Shown here in pieces: positions 44,401 through 56,700 of a stretch of DNA of 64,000 nt (position 1 is its first letter; the number at the start of each line of letters is the position of its first letter). Under the pieces are notes generated by a model that was not told the DNA's origin, did not search any database, and saw only the letters and a list, made by a program, of their open reading frames with translations. Source of the DNA: Abelmoschus esculentus (taxonomy: Eukaryota > Streptophyta > Magnoliopsida > Malvales > Malvaceae); contig JAUCBN010000005.1 of NCBI GenBank assembly GCA_035048815.1, positions 14,472,517-14,536,516 of the forward strand, given 5' to 3'. The position numbers and the translations under genes were made by a program.

Positions 44401-45956
44401 TGATAAGAGGGCTCCTTGTTGAGGACGCCTTCTTGATTGTTTCGGATCTAGGATTGAAGTAAGATGTCTCCTGCAATAAGCATGGCTGCAAATTGGTGTT
44501 TAAAAGGGCTGGAAAATTTAGGTAGACAGAATGTAGAAGATGAAGGCTCGGAGAAGTTGACAATGGTGGAACGCTGAAAGTATTGGTTTGGTTATGGCTA
44601 GGATTGGTCTTTGGTGAGGTGAATGGTGAGAAATGAAGTTTCTGACAAGGTTGAAAAATAGGTTGCAAGGGGTAGTACGAAAATGAAATAAAAACAAGGA
44701 AAAGAAATAAAATGAAACAAACTCCAAGGATGAACTCGAACAATCTGTTGAACGAACCCGAACCTTATCTTGAACTTGCTTCAGACGGACTTGGACCCTT
44801 CGATTATCTACAACCGAGAACCCAAAGTATCAAAGGGGTTGACCACGCAAGCAACGAACTTGAGAAGTCAGAAAGTTCTCAAAAGAACCGAAATGAGAGA
44901 AATTCTCACAAAAGTAAATTTCATTCAAATTGTCTTTTTTTTTTTACATTACAAAGTATACATATATATAGGCTAGTACAAGGGAGTTGGCGCCTAGAAT
45001 ACTTGGCCAGAATTGAATTGGAAGTTTCAGATGAGTGGCTGAAATGTAAGCACAATTAACATGTGTTAATTATGTTAAATGTGGATGAGAAAACTACTCA
45101 TCCTTATCCTTTGTGGCCGGCTGGTTTTGGAGGGAGGGAAGACTGAATTTCAAACATTTAACACATGTGTTTTATGTGTGAAATTCAAAGGAAATAACTC
45201 CTTGTCCTTATCTTACTTTGACGCCAACTTCAAGGAGGGAAATCTTGAAATTTGAATCTGCCACATGCCATGCACATGCTTGGAAGGATGGTGGACGCCC
45301 CTCATGCTGGTCACATGACCATGACACACTCTCCCACGTGGAGGACACCTTTGAGCTATCCCGGGACTCACCAGCTTGAGTTGAGCTAGTAGAGCTGGAG
45401 TTGAGCTGAATGGAGCTGAGTTGAGCTGAATTCAGCTAGCTGAAGTGTTGAGGATTAGTTGAGCTGAAACGAGCTGCTAGAAATCCATTGAGCTTTTCCC
45501 GAGCTAAGGTGAAGTCCTTCATTTGGTACTCTTCCTTGTGCCTATGAGAAAACAAAAGTTATACCATCATAAGTATTGTAAACTTATTAAAGAAAGTTAA
45601 AACAAGCTGAAAAACATAGTTATCATATTGGAAAACATGTAACAAGCTAAAGAAACATGGTAAACATGATTATGAGCTTGTGTTCTTATTGAACTTATTG
45701 AAAACACACCTATTTACATGCTTAATAAACACAATACTAGCTTAAGTACTATATAGTTACAAGATGTTACACATCAGTATGTAACATAGTGTAAAGTTTA
45801 TTCTCTAAGGCATATGCATTATTAAAGGATTCTGAGACTTGTAAACATTTAAGAATAAGAACTTCCCTGAATTGCTTAGCCTTTGATCGAGTGATGGGTC
45901 CTGATGGTAAGACCTCCGGATCAGCTGATTGAGCTTGTGTAGATGTGCTCACATCA
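44401..45956 (-). repeat. A1 5' LTR
   Basis: 1556 bp, same length and apparently same sequence as the 3' LTR. The promoter-type TATATATATG is at 44961-44970 (minus strand); it would drive the genomic RNA. Confidence 0.95.
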
Positions 45957-46579
45957 GCACCTCTCTTCGAGTGCATGTCATAGTGAACGGTCCCTTTCTT
46001 AGAGCGTATACCATGATCGACGACCCTTCTCTTTGAGCGTATGTCGCGATGAATGGCCCCTCTCTATGAGTTCATGTCATGGAGAATTGTCCCTCTCTTT
46101 GAACGTATGTCGCGATGAAAAACCCCTCTCTTCGAGTGCATGTCATAATAAACATTTCCTCTATTTGAGCGTATACCGTGATCGATGACCCCTCTCTTTG
46201 AGCATATGTTCGATGAATGACCCCTCTCTACGAGTGCATGTCATGGTGAACGGTCCCTCTCTTTGTGCGTATACCATCGCTCTTTGAGCGTATGTCGCGA
46301 TGAAAGACCCCTCTCTTCGAGTGCATGTCATAATTAACGGTCCCTCTCATTGAGCATATGTCGCGGTGAATGACTCCTCTTGTCAAGTGTATGTCATAAT
46401 GAACGATTCCTCTCTTTGAGAGAGTATGCCGTGATGGACGACCCCTCTCTTTGAGCGCATGTCGCAATGGATGGCCCCTCTCTTTGAGCGCATGTCGCGA
46501 TGAATGACCCCTCTCTTCGAGTGCATGTTATATAAATCATCCATTTTTTAGACCGTATACCATGATGGACGACCATTCT
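45957..46579 (+). repeat. 33-bp satellite, block 8
   Basis: Satellite resumes with the right target duplication GCACC and continues the monomer interrupted at 37683. It contains two adjacent A-class monomers near 46440-46510 (TTTGAGCGCATGTCGC twice). It ends at LTR-D. Confidence 0.95.
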
Positions 46580-47600
46580 TGATATGTGCCAATCTTGTTG
46601 ATGATGCTGAGTGGCACACTTTGATTGTAGGACCTAGGAAGGAAGCAAGTCTCTCGCAAGAATTAACTGCAAAATGAAGAATTAAGAATAAAGGATGAAA
46701 GGAATAAGTAGAATTAATAAAAGGAATAGTTTAGGGACTGATTTGGAAGTGGAAGGATGTGTGGTGTTGATGAGGGTGAATGGATGTTTAGGACGTTTTT
46801 TCGTGATGACAAAAGATTGGAATGATGTATAGAATATGAGGATATGTAACGAATGGTGAAATGGAAATAGTATCTTAAAGATACTCAAGGAAGAAACTAG
46901 GTTATAGAAAACCTAATCCTGAACCTTAGATTGATCTTTAAGGAAGAAACTAGGTTATGGAAATAGTATCTCTTTGTTTTGGTGCCCACTTGCTTTTCCT
47001 CCAATATCTTGGCATCCAATGTGGATGATGGACGGACATGATGCTTGGTGAAGGGTTGGTGACCTTCGGGTATAGTTGAGATGAGCTAATCAAGTTGGGA
47101 GTGAGTTGAATTAAACTGAGCTATCTAGCTGAAAGAAATAACTAAAGTTTGAAGCTGAAATAAGCTAATCTAAGATGCCTTTAGCAAAGTGAGTTGGTCT
47201 GTTAGCTTCCCTATACTCTCTTCTAGTGCTAGGAGTGTTTTGGAGCAGATCCGAATCTCCTAAGGCCTCGTTTTGAATTATGCTTCATTTGAGCTCATAT
47301 GTGATTTGTGAGCTGACATGAAGCTAGTTTTGAGTCCTTTAAGTACTGTAGGAGTGTTCCATGCATTTTCAAGCTATTCTGAAGTTGGCTCCTTGTGTTT
47401 CTAGCATTGCCTTCCGTTTAGCTTCTTCTGAGCTAACTGAGCTAACACCGAGCTAATACTTACTCCTTGAATAATATGTAAGTTCTATGAAGAAAACATA
47501 ATAATCGAAATAATGAGAATACTTAAAATAACTTAATATAAATTTAGATTTAAGCTAAAACTTAATAATGTGGTTATAATGACTATTCATGTTTATAGCC
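46580..47600 (-). mobile_element. LTR-D fragment, reverse orientation
   Basis: Begins TGATATGTGCCAATC (complement of the LTR-D 3' end) and continues about 1 kb. It has an internal rearrangement near 46915-46980, where a segment resembling AAGGAAGAAACTAGG recurs and part of the LTR is missing. It ends in ATTCATGTTTATAGCC against satellite, so the LTR start is lost. No gene. Confidence 0.75.
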
Positions 47601-48147
47601 CTGTCTTTGAGCGTATATCGCGATGAAAGACCCCTCCCTCTCTTTGAGCGTATATCGTTATGAAAGACCTTTATCTTCGAGTGCATGTCATAATGAATAG
47701 TCCATTTCTTAGAGTGTATACCGTGATGGACGACCCCTATCTTTGAGCGTATGACACGAAGAATGACCCCTCTCTTTGAGCATATGTCGCGATGAATGAA
47801 CCTTATCTTCGAGTGCATGTAATAATGAACGATCCTTCTCTTTGAGCGTATACTATGATTACGACCCCTCTGTTTGAGCGAATTACTCGATGAATGATAT
47901 CTCTCTTCGAGTGCATGTCATAATGAACGATCATTTTCTTAGAGCGTATACCGTGATGAATGACCCCTCTCTTTAAACGTAAGTTGCGGTGAATGACCCT
48001 CTCTTCGAGCGTATATCATAATGAACGGTCATTCTCTTTGAGTGTATACCGTGATGGACAACCCCTCTCTTTAAGCGTATGTCGTGATAAATGACCCCTC
48101 TCTTCGAGTGAATGTCATTATGTACGGTCCCTTTCTGAGAGCGTATT
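47601..48147 (+). repeat. 33-bp satellite, block 9
   Basis: A-B-C monomers between LTR-D and the LINE. It ends within a C monomer at about GAGAGCGTATTA. Confidence 0.9.
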
Positions 48148-50570
48148 AGAGAATCCATTCGAATTTTTTTTGAAATAAAGGGCCTCATTAAAAAAACCCT
48201 TTAGCCTGTCACCTTGGGAGGTGAGTAGGCCCCTATGAGGAAAAGACTACCCAAGTTTTTATTGAGAAGAAGAGGAGAACCTCTCTGAGTTTATAGAAGC
48301 CCGAATAAAATCGGGAAAGTTACATCCAAAAGAGAAAGAAAGAAAAGAACACAAAGCTCTAGAAGCAAGGAAATGAGCTACAACATTTCCTTCTCTAGGT
48401 ACATAACAAATCTTACAATCAGGCAAAGCACTAAGAGTACAACAAATTCGAGACAATAAAGGTTGCACCGTGGAAAGATCATGATGATGGGTGTTGTTAA
48501 CTTTGTTGGCAATGGAAGCAGAATCGGTCTCAAGAATGACATTAGACCAGCCATCATCAACAACAAGATTAATTCCCTCCAAAATGACAAGAGCTTCGGC
48601 TGAAGCTGGATCTAGAAAGAAGGCGAGGGGCATAGAGCGTCCACTAAGGACGGAGCCTGAAGAATCCCAAGCAATGACACCTGCAGCAGCTCCCTTCAAA
48701 ATTGGTTAAAAGGCGCCATCCGTATTAACCTTAACAAAACTGTAGTCCGGTTTTGTCCATCTAGCCTGAGCAAAGGTCGGCTCAGCTAGTCAGGAACTTA
48801 GATGGAGAGCATCATTGGCTGATGTATAATCGTCGAAGAGTTTTCCTGCGTTAGATAGAGTTAACCATGGTGGATTGAGATGATTATTATGCACAAAGTC
48901 ATTACGCCGATTCCATAAGTTCCATAGAATTGTTATTAGGAAGGAGAATTGGTGCAATGAGAGAAAACCAGCTATTTTAGGAAACCACTGGTGGGAGGAA
49001 ATTGAAGTATTAGAGAAAATATGGTCTGGAAACCCTGCCAAACGGAGAGCTTCCATGGCACTAGGACAATCCCTTAAAGCATGAAGGGTAGTTTCAATAT
49101 TCGTATTACAAATTGGGCAAACCCTAGTACCGAGATTTGCTTGGAGGATTTTGTGGCTGGACGGTAGGGCATCATGGCTTAATCGCCATCCAAAGGAACG
49201 AACCTTAGGCAAGGTAGGCAGCTTAGAAAGAATTTTCCATAGCCTAGAGGGTCTATTAACCGGCCCTAGTTGTAGTTGGAGAAATTGATAACCAGAACAC
49301 ACAGTATAAATGCCAGAGTCGTGATGACCCCAAAGGGTAGTATCTTTCGTATCATTAATAATTGGTACATTAAGGATTTTGTTAGCATCTTCGTGAGAGA
49401 AATAATCTCTCACCTTGGATTCATCCCATCAGGGTAGATTAGACAACATAAAAAATCCCGCTCGAAGAGGGACTTCCTTATTCACTTCATAATCGCCATA
49501 AAGGTGTAAAGGCTTAGATCCTCCCCAATTGTCGAAGTGGATCTGTATCTGACTTGACATACCTGATCGTTTAAAGAATCCATTTCCAAGTTTAAAGATA
49601 GTTATACTAAGACCTTTCCAAGCAAATGAAGATTTTCAAGTGGAATCAGATTCGAGCACATAACCTGATGGATAATATTTGCACTTGTAGACCTGACTAG
49701 GAAGAATATCAGGCTCAAAAATTATTCTCCAAATTGTTTACTAAGTAACCCAATGTTAAAATGGCGAAGATCGCAAAATCCAATACCTCTGGCTGCTTTT
49801 GGTAGACAAATAGTGTCCCACTGAAGCATATGCCATCCACGTTTATCGGATTTTCCCAATGACCAGTAACGGCGTATCGAAGTAGTCATATCATCGATAA
49901 TGTTTTGGGGTAGAAAGTAACAAGACATAACATTTTGTGGCATTGATTGTACGACAAATTTGATTAAAATTTCTCTACCGCTAAAGGAGAGCAAGTGCTT
50001 ATACCATTTGCTAAGACAAGCATTAATTTTGTCTCTAGTAAAACCCAAAGTTGTTGTCTTATTCTTCCCAACGAGGAGTGGAACCCCCAAATAAATACCA
50101 GGGTCATCGACCTCTCTTACAGTAAGGATGTTATTGATTTCTTATCGAAGGGATGTAGATGTTTAGCATGAGAAATATATAGTTGATTTTTCAAAATTTA
50201 CCGCCTGACCAGACGAAATGGTATAAGTATGCAAAGCGTCCTTGAGGTGTTGAGCTTCTGTAGTTGTATTTTTAATGAACACCACACAATCATCAGCAAA
50301 GAGGAGGTTATTTATACAGGGGTCGTTCCTGCTAGCACAAAGTCCAGGGAGATTGCCAATAACTTTCTCAGCATTGAGCAATGCTGAAAGACCTTGAGTA
50401 CACAAAAGAAACAAGAAAGGTGAAAGGGGATCTCCTTGTCGAAGCCCTCGTTGAGGTTTAAAAGGTCATGAAAGAGAATCATTGACACATACTTGAAAAG
50501 ACACAGAAGAGACACAATTCATAATAAGGGAAACCCATTTGTCATTAAAACCTAGATGGAGCATAATAAG
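48148..50570 (-). mobile_element. 5'-truncated L1-type LINE
   Basis: A minus-strand non-LTR retrotransposon of about 2.4 kb in the satellite. At its 3' end is a short poly(A) (8 T on plus strand, 48164-48171). It begins within the reverse transcriptase, the usual 5' truncation from incomplete reverse transcription. I could not identify a target duplication. Boundaries are good to about 10-20 bp. The sequence ATAATAAGGGAA occurs twice near the 5' end (about 50521 and 50563). Confidence 0.8.
48259..50565 (-). pseudogene. LINE ORF2 3' part: RT, zf-RVT and RNase H, degenerate
   Basis: Read from 50565 leftward. RT region: GLRQGDPLSPFLFLLCTQG (about 50390-50450) and LLFADDCVVF (near 50280-50310), with the FADD catalytic pair, preceded by an in-frame stop near 50467. 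Next comes the RT thumb-like stretch YKHLLSFSGREILIK and GWHMLQWDTICLPKAARGIGF (49722-50090). A zf-RVT domain follows with RSFGWRLSHDALPSSHKIL and a CPICNTNIETTLHALRDC zinc motif (48790-49413). Last is a plant-type RNase H, AAGVIAWDSSGSVLSG to LETDSASIANKVN (48259-48699). The pieces lie in different frames with stops between (about 49414-49721 and 48700-48789), so no intact protein is made. Domain order matches plant L1 elements with a C-terminal RNase H. Confidence 0.8.
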
Positions 50571-51444
50571 GGAATGACCCCGCTCTTCAACTGCATGTCA
50601 TAATGAACAATCCCTCTCTTTGAGCGTATACCGTGATCGATGACACCTCTCTTTGAGTGTATGTCGCGATAAATGACCACCCTCTTCGAATGCATGTCAT
50701 AGTAAATGGACCCTTTCTTAGAGCATATACATGATGGAAAACCTGTCTCTTTGAGCGTATGTCGCGTTGAATGACTCCTCTCTTCGAGCATATGTCATAA
50801 TGAATGGTCACTCTCCTTGAGCGTATGCCGTGATGGACGACCACTCTCTTTGAGAGCATGTCGCGATGAATAACCCCTCTATTCGAGTGCCTATCATGGT
50901 GAACGGTCCCTCTCTTTGAGCGTATACCGTGATGGACGACCCCTCTCTTTGAGCGTACGTCGTGATGAATGACCCATCTCTTTGAGTGCATGTCATAATG
51001 AACGTCCTTGTCTTTGAGCATATACCGTGATCAATGACCCCTCTTTAGCGTATGTTGTGATGAATGACGCCTCTCTTCGTGTGAATGTCATAATGAACGA
51101 TCCCTTTCTTAGAGCGTGTACCATGATGGATGACCCCTCTCTTTGGGTGTATGTCGCAATGAATGACCCCTCTCTTTGAGTGTATGTCATAATGAACGGT
51201 CCCTCTCTTTGAGCGTATACGGTGATGGACGACCCCTCTCTTTGAGCGTTTGTCGCAATGAATGACCCCTCTCTTCCAGTGCATGTCATGGTGAACGGTG
51301 CCTCTCTTTGAGCGTTTACCATGATGGACGACCCCTCTCTTTGAGCGTATGTCGCGATGAATGACCCCTCTCTTCGAGTGCATGTCATAGTGAATGGTCC
51401 CTTAGAGCGTATACTATGATGGACCACCCCTCTCTTTGAGCCTA
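50571..51444 (+). repeat. 33-bp satellite, block 10
   Basis: Regular A-B-C satellite between the LINE and A2. The final 5 bp GCCTA (51440-51444) are the left target duplication of A2. Confidence 0.95.
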
Positions 51445-52998
51445 TGATGTGAGCACATCTACACTAGCTCAAACAGCTGATCCGGAGGTCTTACCATCAG
51501 GACCCATCACTCGATCAAAGGCTAAGCAATTCAGGGAAGTTCTTATTCTTAAATGTTTACAAGTCTCAGAATCCCTTAATAATGCATATGCCTTAGAGAA
51601 TAAACTTTACACTATGTTACATACTGATGTGTAACATCTTGTAACTATATAGTACTTAAGCTAGTATTGTGTTTATTAAGCATGTAAATAGGTGTGTTTT
51701 CAATAAGTTCAATAAGAACACAAGCTCATAATCATGTTTACCATGTTTCTTTAGCTTGTTACATGTTTTCCAATATGATAACTATGTTTTTCAGCTTGTT
51801 TTAACTTTCTTTAATAAGTTTACAATACTTATGATGGTATAACTTTTGTTTTCTCATAGGCACAAGGAAGAGTACCAAATGAAGGACTTCACCTTAGCTC
51901 GGGAAAAGCTCAATGGATTTCTAGCAGCTCGTTTCAGCTCAACTAATCCTCAACACTTCAGCTAGCTGAATTCAGCTCAACTCAGCTCCATTCAGCTCAA
52001 CTCCAGCTCTACTAGCTCAACTCAAGCTGGTGAGTCCCGGGATAGCTCAAAGGTGTCCTCCACGTGGGAGAGTGTGTCATGGTCATGTGACCAGCATGAG
52101 GGGCGTCCACCATCCTTCCAAGCATGTGCATGGCATGTGGCAGATTCAAATTTCAAGATTTCCCTCCTTGAAGTTGGCGTCAAAGTAAGATAAGGACAAG
52201 GAGTTATTTCCTTTGAATTTCACACATAAAACACATGTGTTAAATGTTTGAAATTCAGTCTTCCCTCCCTCCAAAACCAGCCGGCCACAAAGGATAAGGA
52301 TGAGTAGTTTTCTCATCCACATTTAACATAATTAACACATGTTAATTGTGCTTACATTTCAGCCACTCATCTGAAACTTCCAATTCAATTCTGGCCAAGT
52401 ATTCTAGGCGCCAACTCCCTTGTACTAGCCTATATATATGTATACTTTGTAATGTGAAAAAAAAAACAATTTGAATGAAATTTACTTTTGTGAGAATTTC
52501 TCTCATTTCGGTTCTTTTGAGAACTTTCTGACTTCTCAAGTTCGTTGCTTGCGTGGTCAACCCCTTTGATACTTTGGGTTCTCGGTTGTAGATAATCGAA
52601 GGGTCCAAGTCCGTCTGAAGCAAGTTCAAGATAAGGTTCGGGTTCGTTCAACAGATTGTTCGAGTTCATCCTTGGAGTTTGTTTCATTTTATTTCTTTTC
52701 CTTGTTTTTATTTCATTTTCGTACTACCCCTTGCATCCTATTTTTCAACCTTGTCAGAAACTTCATTTCTCACCAGTCACCTCACCAAAGACCAAACCTA
52801 ACCATAACCAAACCAATACTTTCAACGTTCCACCATTGTCAACTTCTCCGAGCCTTCATCTTCTACATTCTGTCTACCTAAATTTTTCAGCCCTTTTAAA
52901 CACCAATTTGCAGCCATGCTTATTGCAGGAGACATCTTACTTCAATCCTAGATCCGAAACAATCAAGAAGGCGTCCTCAACAAGGAGCCCTCTTATCA
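51445..52998 (+). repeat. A2 5' LTR
   Basis: 1554 bp from TGATGTGAGCACATC to CCCTCTTATCA. The TATA box TATATATATG is at 52431-52440. It also contains the polyprotein-tail coding stretch (51449-51634), which is not translated in this position. TGAGCT/AGCTCA motifs lie at 51890-52030. Confidence 0.95.
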
Positions 52999-53000
52999 TG

Positions 53001-53014
53001 TGGTAATCAGAGCC
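53001..53014 (+). other. A2 primer-binding site
   Basis: TGGTAATCAGAGCC, two bases after the 5' LTR, identical to A1. It is initiator tRNA-Met-like with one extra A. Confidence 0.75.
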
Positions 53015-53061
53015 TAGGTTGGATTACAAGTAAGAATCATCTTCGTAAGTGCAAAAACAAT

Positions 53062-53107
<46 letters not shown>

Positions 53108-53744
53108 AAAGTCAACTCTAGTTAAAAAAAAAAAAAAATCCGAAAATTCAAAAAAAAAAAAAATCAGAATATCAATAGTTGAAAGAAAAGCACTTCATGG
53201 TATTGAAAAGATGAAAGAAAATGCAAGTTTAATGTGTTCTACAGCATCAAACACTACCACAATCAACCGGGCATGAAGAATTGATTGTTCGGTGAAAGGA
53301 GAGTAGTAAGTGTTTCTTTGTAGTAAGTAATCCATTTTTTTTTTTTTTTTCTTTTTTCTTTTTCTTTCTTTCTAACCTTTACCTTACTTTACATCACTTT
53401 TCTTTCCATTTAACACTAACCGAATTTGTTTTGGACAGAACCTTACATTTCGATTGTCACTAACCGTTGTTGTTAAAGACTAACACTTGTGACAGATTTG
53501 AAGAAAGTCTACGCTAGTCCTCTAAAGAACTTATAACGAGAGAAGGAGTGGTAAAAGGCATTTGTGTGTGTGAGATCAGAAGGGGAATCAAAAGAGCCAT
53601 TCAAGTATTCCCGAGTGAAACACGAGTGTTGGAGTGCCATTTTTATTTTTTTCTTTGGAGTGAACTTGTGAGGATCTTGTGTGTGTACTTTGTGAGGTCC
53701 ATTTATCCTTATTTTTATTTTGTGTTGTTTGTTCTTTACTAACA
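53015..53744 (+). other. A2 5' leader with three poly(A) tracts
   Basis: Non-coding leader. A runs occur at 53063-53104 (42), 53124-53138 (15) and 53150-53163 (14), separated by short spacers. A pyrimidine-rich stretch follows at about 53334-53385. No supported ORF; the Lys-rich open frame over the A runs is spurious. Confidence 0.7.
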
Positions 53745-56700
53745 ATGGCAGGTTCAAATGGAGATCGTGATGATCAACAACAAAACGACGTTCAACCAAG
53801 CCTTATGATGCAAGCCATGCTTCGAGAAGTCCGAAGAGTAGTGCAATCAGAGATTGAACAATTGCACGTGAGAATGGACAAGATCGAGGGATCTCAAAAC
53901 AATTCCCATGATGACAACAATGATGACGTTGAAGAAGTGCAAGAACCGAGGCAGAATGCTCCTAGAACAAATGGGAGGCGTGTACAACACCAGGCACAAC
54001 TGGATGACAATTTGAACAACATCAAAGTTGCCATACCCCCTTTTCAAGGACGATCAGATCCGGATGCATATCTTGCGTGGGAAAGCAAGGTGGAACACGT
54101 CTTTGATTGCTACAATTATTCTGACCAGAAGAAGGTTCGATTGGCAGCGATGGAGTTCGTTGACTATGCCTTAATTTGGTGGGATCAATTGATTCTAAGT
54201 AGAAGACGAACCGGTGAAGGTCCAATCAATACATGGGCAGAGATGAAAAGAATTTTGAGAAAGAGATTCGTACCATCCCATTACCATCGAGACCTATTTC
54301 AAAGGTTACAAACTTTGAAACAAGGAAATCGAAGCGTCGAAGATTATTTTAAAGACATGGAGATGGCCATGATGCGTGCTAACATTGAGGAAGACCGAGA
54401 AGCAACCATGGCGCGATTCCTTTCAGGTTTGAACACCGACATTGCCAATGCTGTTGAATTGCAACATTACGTCGAATTAGACGAAATGGTGCAAATGGCA
54501 ATTAAGGTTGAGAGGCAGCAACGAAGAAAGATGTCGTCATCCCGAGGTAATAATTCTTTCAGACCTCCTTCCAATTCTGTTTTCAATCCTTCTAACAATT
54601 TCAGGAAACAAGTACCGTTTCAAAACAAAGAGAAGGGTGAAACGAGCAAGCCAAAGGCCCCGATTGTAGATGTTGGGCGTGGGAAGCAAAATGCACAACC
54701 AGAACGTCCAGAACGCTCAAGGGATATTCAATGCTTTAAGTGTCTTGGAAGAGGACATATTGCAAGCCAATGTCCTAATCGGAAGACTATGTTGATGTTA
54801 GAAAACGGAGAGATTGAGTCTGAATCCGACAATGAAGAACATGAACCTTTACACGAGGAAGACAAGGATGATGCGGATGATGCCTTGGATACATACATGA
54901 CCGGTGAAGCACTTGTCATAAAAAGAAGTCTAAATGCTACACCTACACAAGACGACCAGCAACGAGAAAACATCTTCCATACTAGATGCCTCATTAACGA
55001 CAAGGTATGTGTTGTCATTATTGATGGTGGTAGTTGTACTAATGTTGCAAGTTCTTTCATGGTTGATAAGTTAGGCTTAAAGACGAAGAAGCATCCCAAA
55101 CCATACCGTCTTCAATGGTTAAATGATGGCGGAGAAGTACGAGTTACTAGACAAGTTTCGGTACCATTTACCATAGGGAGGTATAAAGATGAAATCCTTT
55201 GTGATGTCGTCTCAATGGATGCGTGTCACCTACTTTTGGGACGTCCATGGCAATACGACAAAGGTACGTTGCATGATGGAATTACAAATCGATATTCTTT
55301 TACACATGCAGGTAAGAAGATCACCTTAGCACCTTTGACACCGAGTCAAGTGCAAGAAGATCAGGTTCGATTGAGAAAGAATGTCGAGGAAGCCAAAACA
55401 GAAAGGAAGAAGACGAACGTATATGCGAGCGGCAAGGATATCAGGAAATGTCTTTCCTCTCAACAAACTTTACTTATTTTAATGTATAAGGAGTATTGTT
55501 TGTTATCTGATATTCCTAATGATTTGCCTACATCTGTTACGTCTCTTTTGCAGGAGTTTGAAGACGTGTTTCCGGATGAGACACCGAGTGGGTTGCCACC
55601 TATTCGAGGTATAGAACATCAAATTGATTTCATTCCGGGAGCTACCATTCCAAATCGGCCAGCATATCGAAGTAATCCAGAAGAAACAAAGGAACTTCAA
55701 AAACAAATCACCGAGTTGATGGAAAAGGGTTACATTCGGGAAAGTTTAAGTCCGTGCGCTGTACCAGTGCTTTTAGTACCCAAGAAAGACGGAACATGGA
55801 GAATGTGTGTTGATTGCCGAGCGGTGAATCAGATTACCATCAAGTATAGGCATCCCATTCCTCGTCTTGATGACATGCTAGATGAGTTGTGTGGTGCGAC
55901 CATATTTTCCAAAATTGATTTAAAGAGTGGATATCATCAGATTCGGATGCGAGAAGGCGACGAATGGAAGACAGCCTTCAAAACGAAATTGGGTCTGTAC
56001 GAGTGGTTAGTGATGCCTTTCGGTTTAACTAACGCACCTAGCACCTTTATGCGTCTGATGAATCATGTTTTACGATCTTACATTGGAAAATATTGTGTTG
56101 TGTACTTTGATGACATTCTTATATACAGCAAGTCTTTGCAGGATCACGAGGAACACTTGAGGAATGTTCTTGGCACATTGAGAAAAGAAAGGTTATTTGG
56201 TAATCTGAAGAAATGTATGTTTTGTACTGATAAGGTTACTTTTCTTGGTTTTATCGTGACTGCACAGGGTGTGGAAGTCGATCCAGAAAAGGTGAAGGCG
56301 ATTCAGGATTGGCCTCGACCGACATCAATAAGTCAGGTTAGATCTTTTCATGGTTTAGCTAGTTTTTATCGTCGGTTTGTACCTAATTTCAGTTCCATTA
56401 CCGCCCCCTTAACCGGGATTATAAAGAAGAATTCAGTCTTCAATTGGGGTGATGAACAGGAAGAAGCCTTCTTGAAAATTAAGGATTATTTGACTAAGGC
56501 CCCAGTGTTAGCCTTACCTAACTTTGATAAAATGTTCGAGATTGAGTGTGATGCTTCAGGAATAGGAATTGGAGCCGTTTTATCACAGGAGAAGCGACCT
56601 ATTGCCTATTTCAGCGAGAAGTTAAGTGGTGCTACCTTGAATTATCCAATGAACGACAATGCTTACAAGTTGGACTTGCCGGGTGAATACAATGTAAGTG

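Larger units (their letters stand above)
37684..45956 (-). mobile_element. element A1: full-length CRM-like Ty3/gypsy retrotransposon
   Basis: An 8273-bp element on the minus strand. It has two LTRs of exactly 1556 bp (37684-39239 and 44401-45956), a perfect 5-bp target duplication GCACC (37679-37683 and 45957-45961), a PBS, a polypurine tract and an uninterrupted gag-pol. I noticed no base difference between the LTRs, so insertion is recent. It sits inside a class-A satellite monomer. An empty counterpart of the target (GACACC followed by TCTCTTCGAG) is at about 63975-63990. Clade assignment to CRM rests on RT/RNase H sequence, lack of a classical chromodomain and the gag-pol frame entering the LTR. 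Confidence 0.95.

Noticed and set aside
53049..53276. Lys-rich ORF across the leader poly(A) runs
   Set aside because: Translation of homopolymer A tracts; not a gene.
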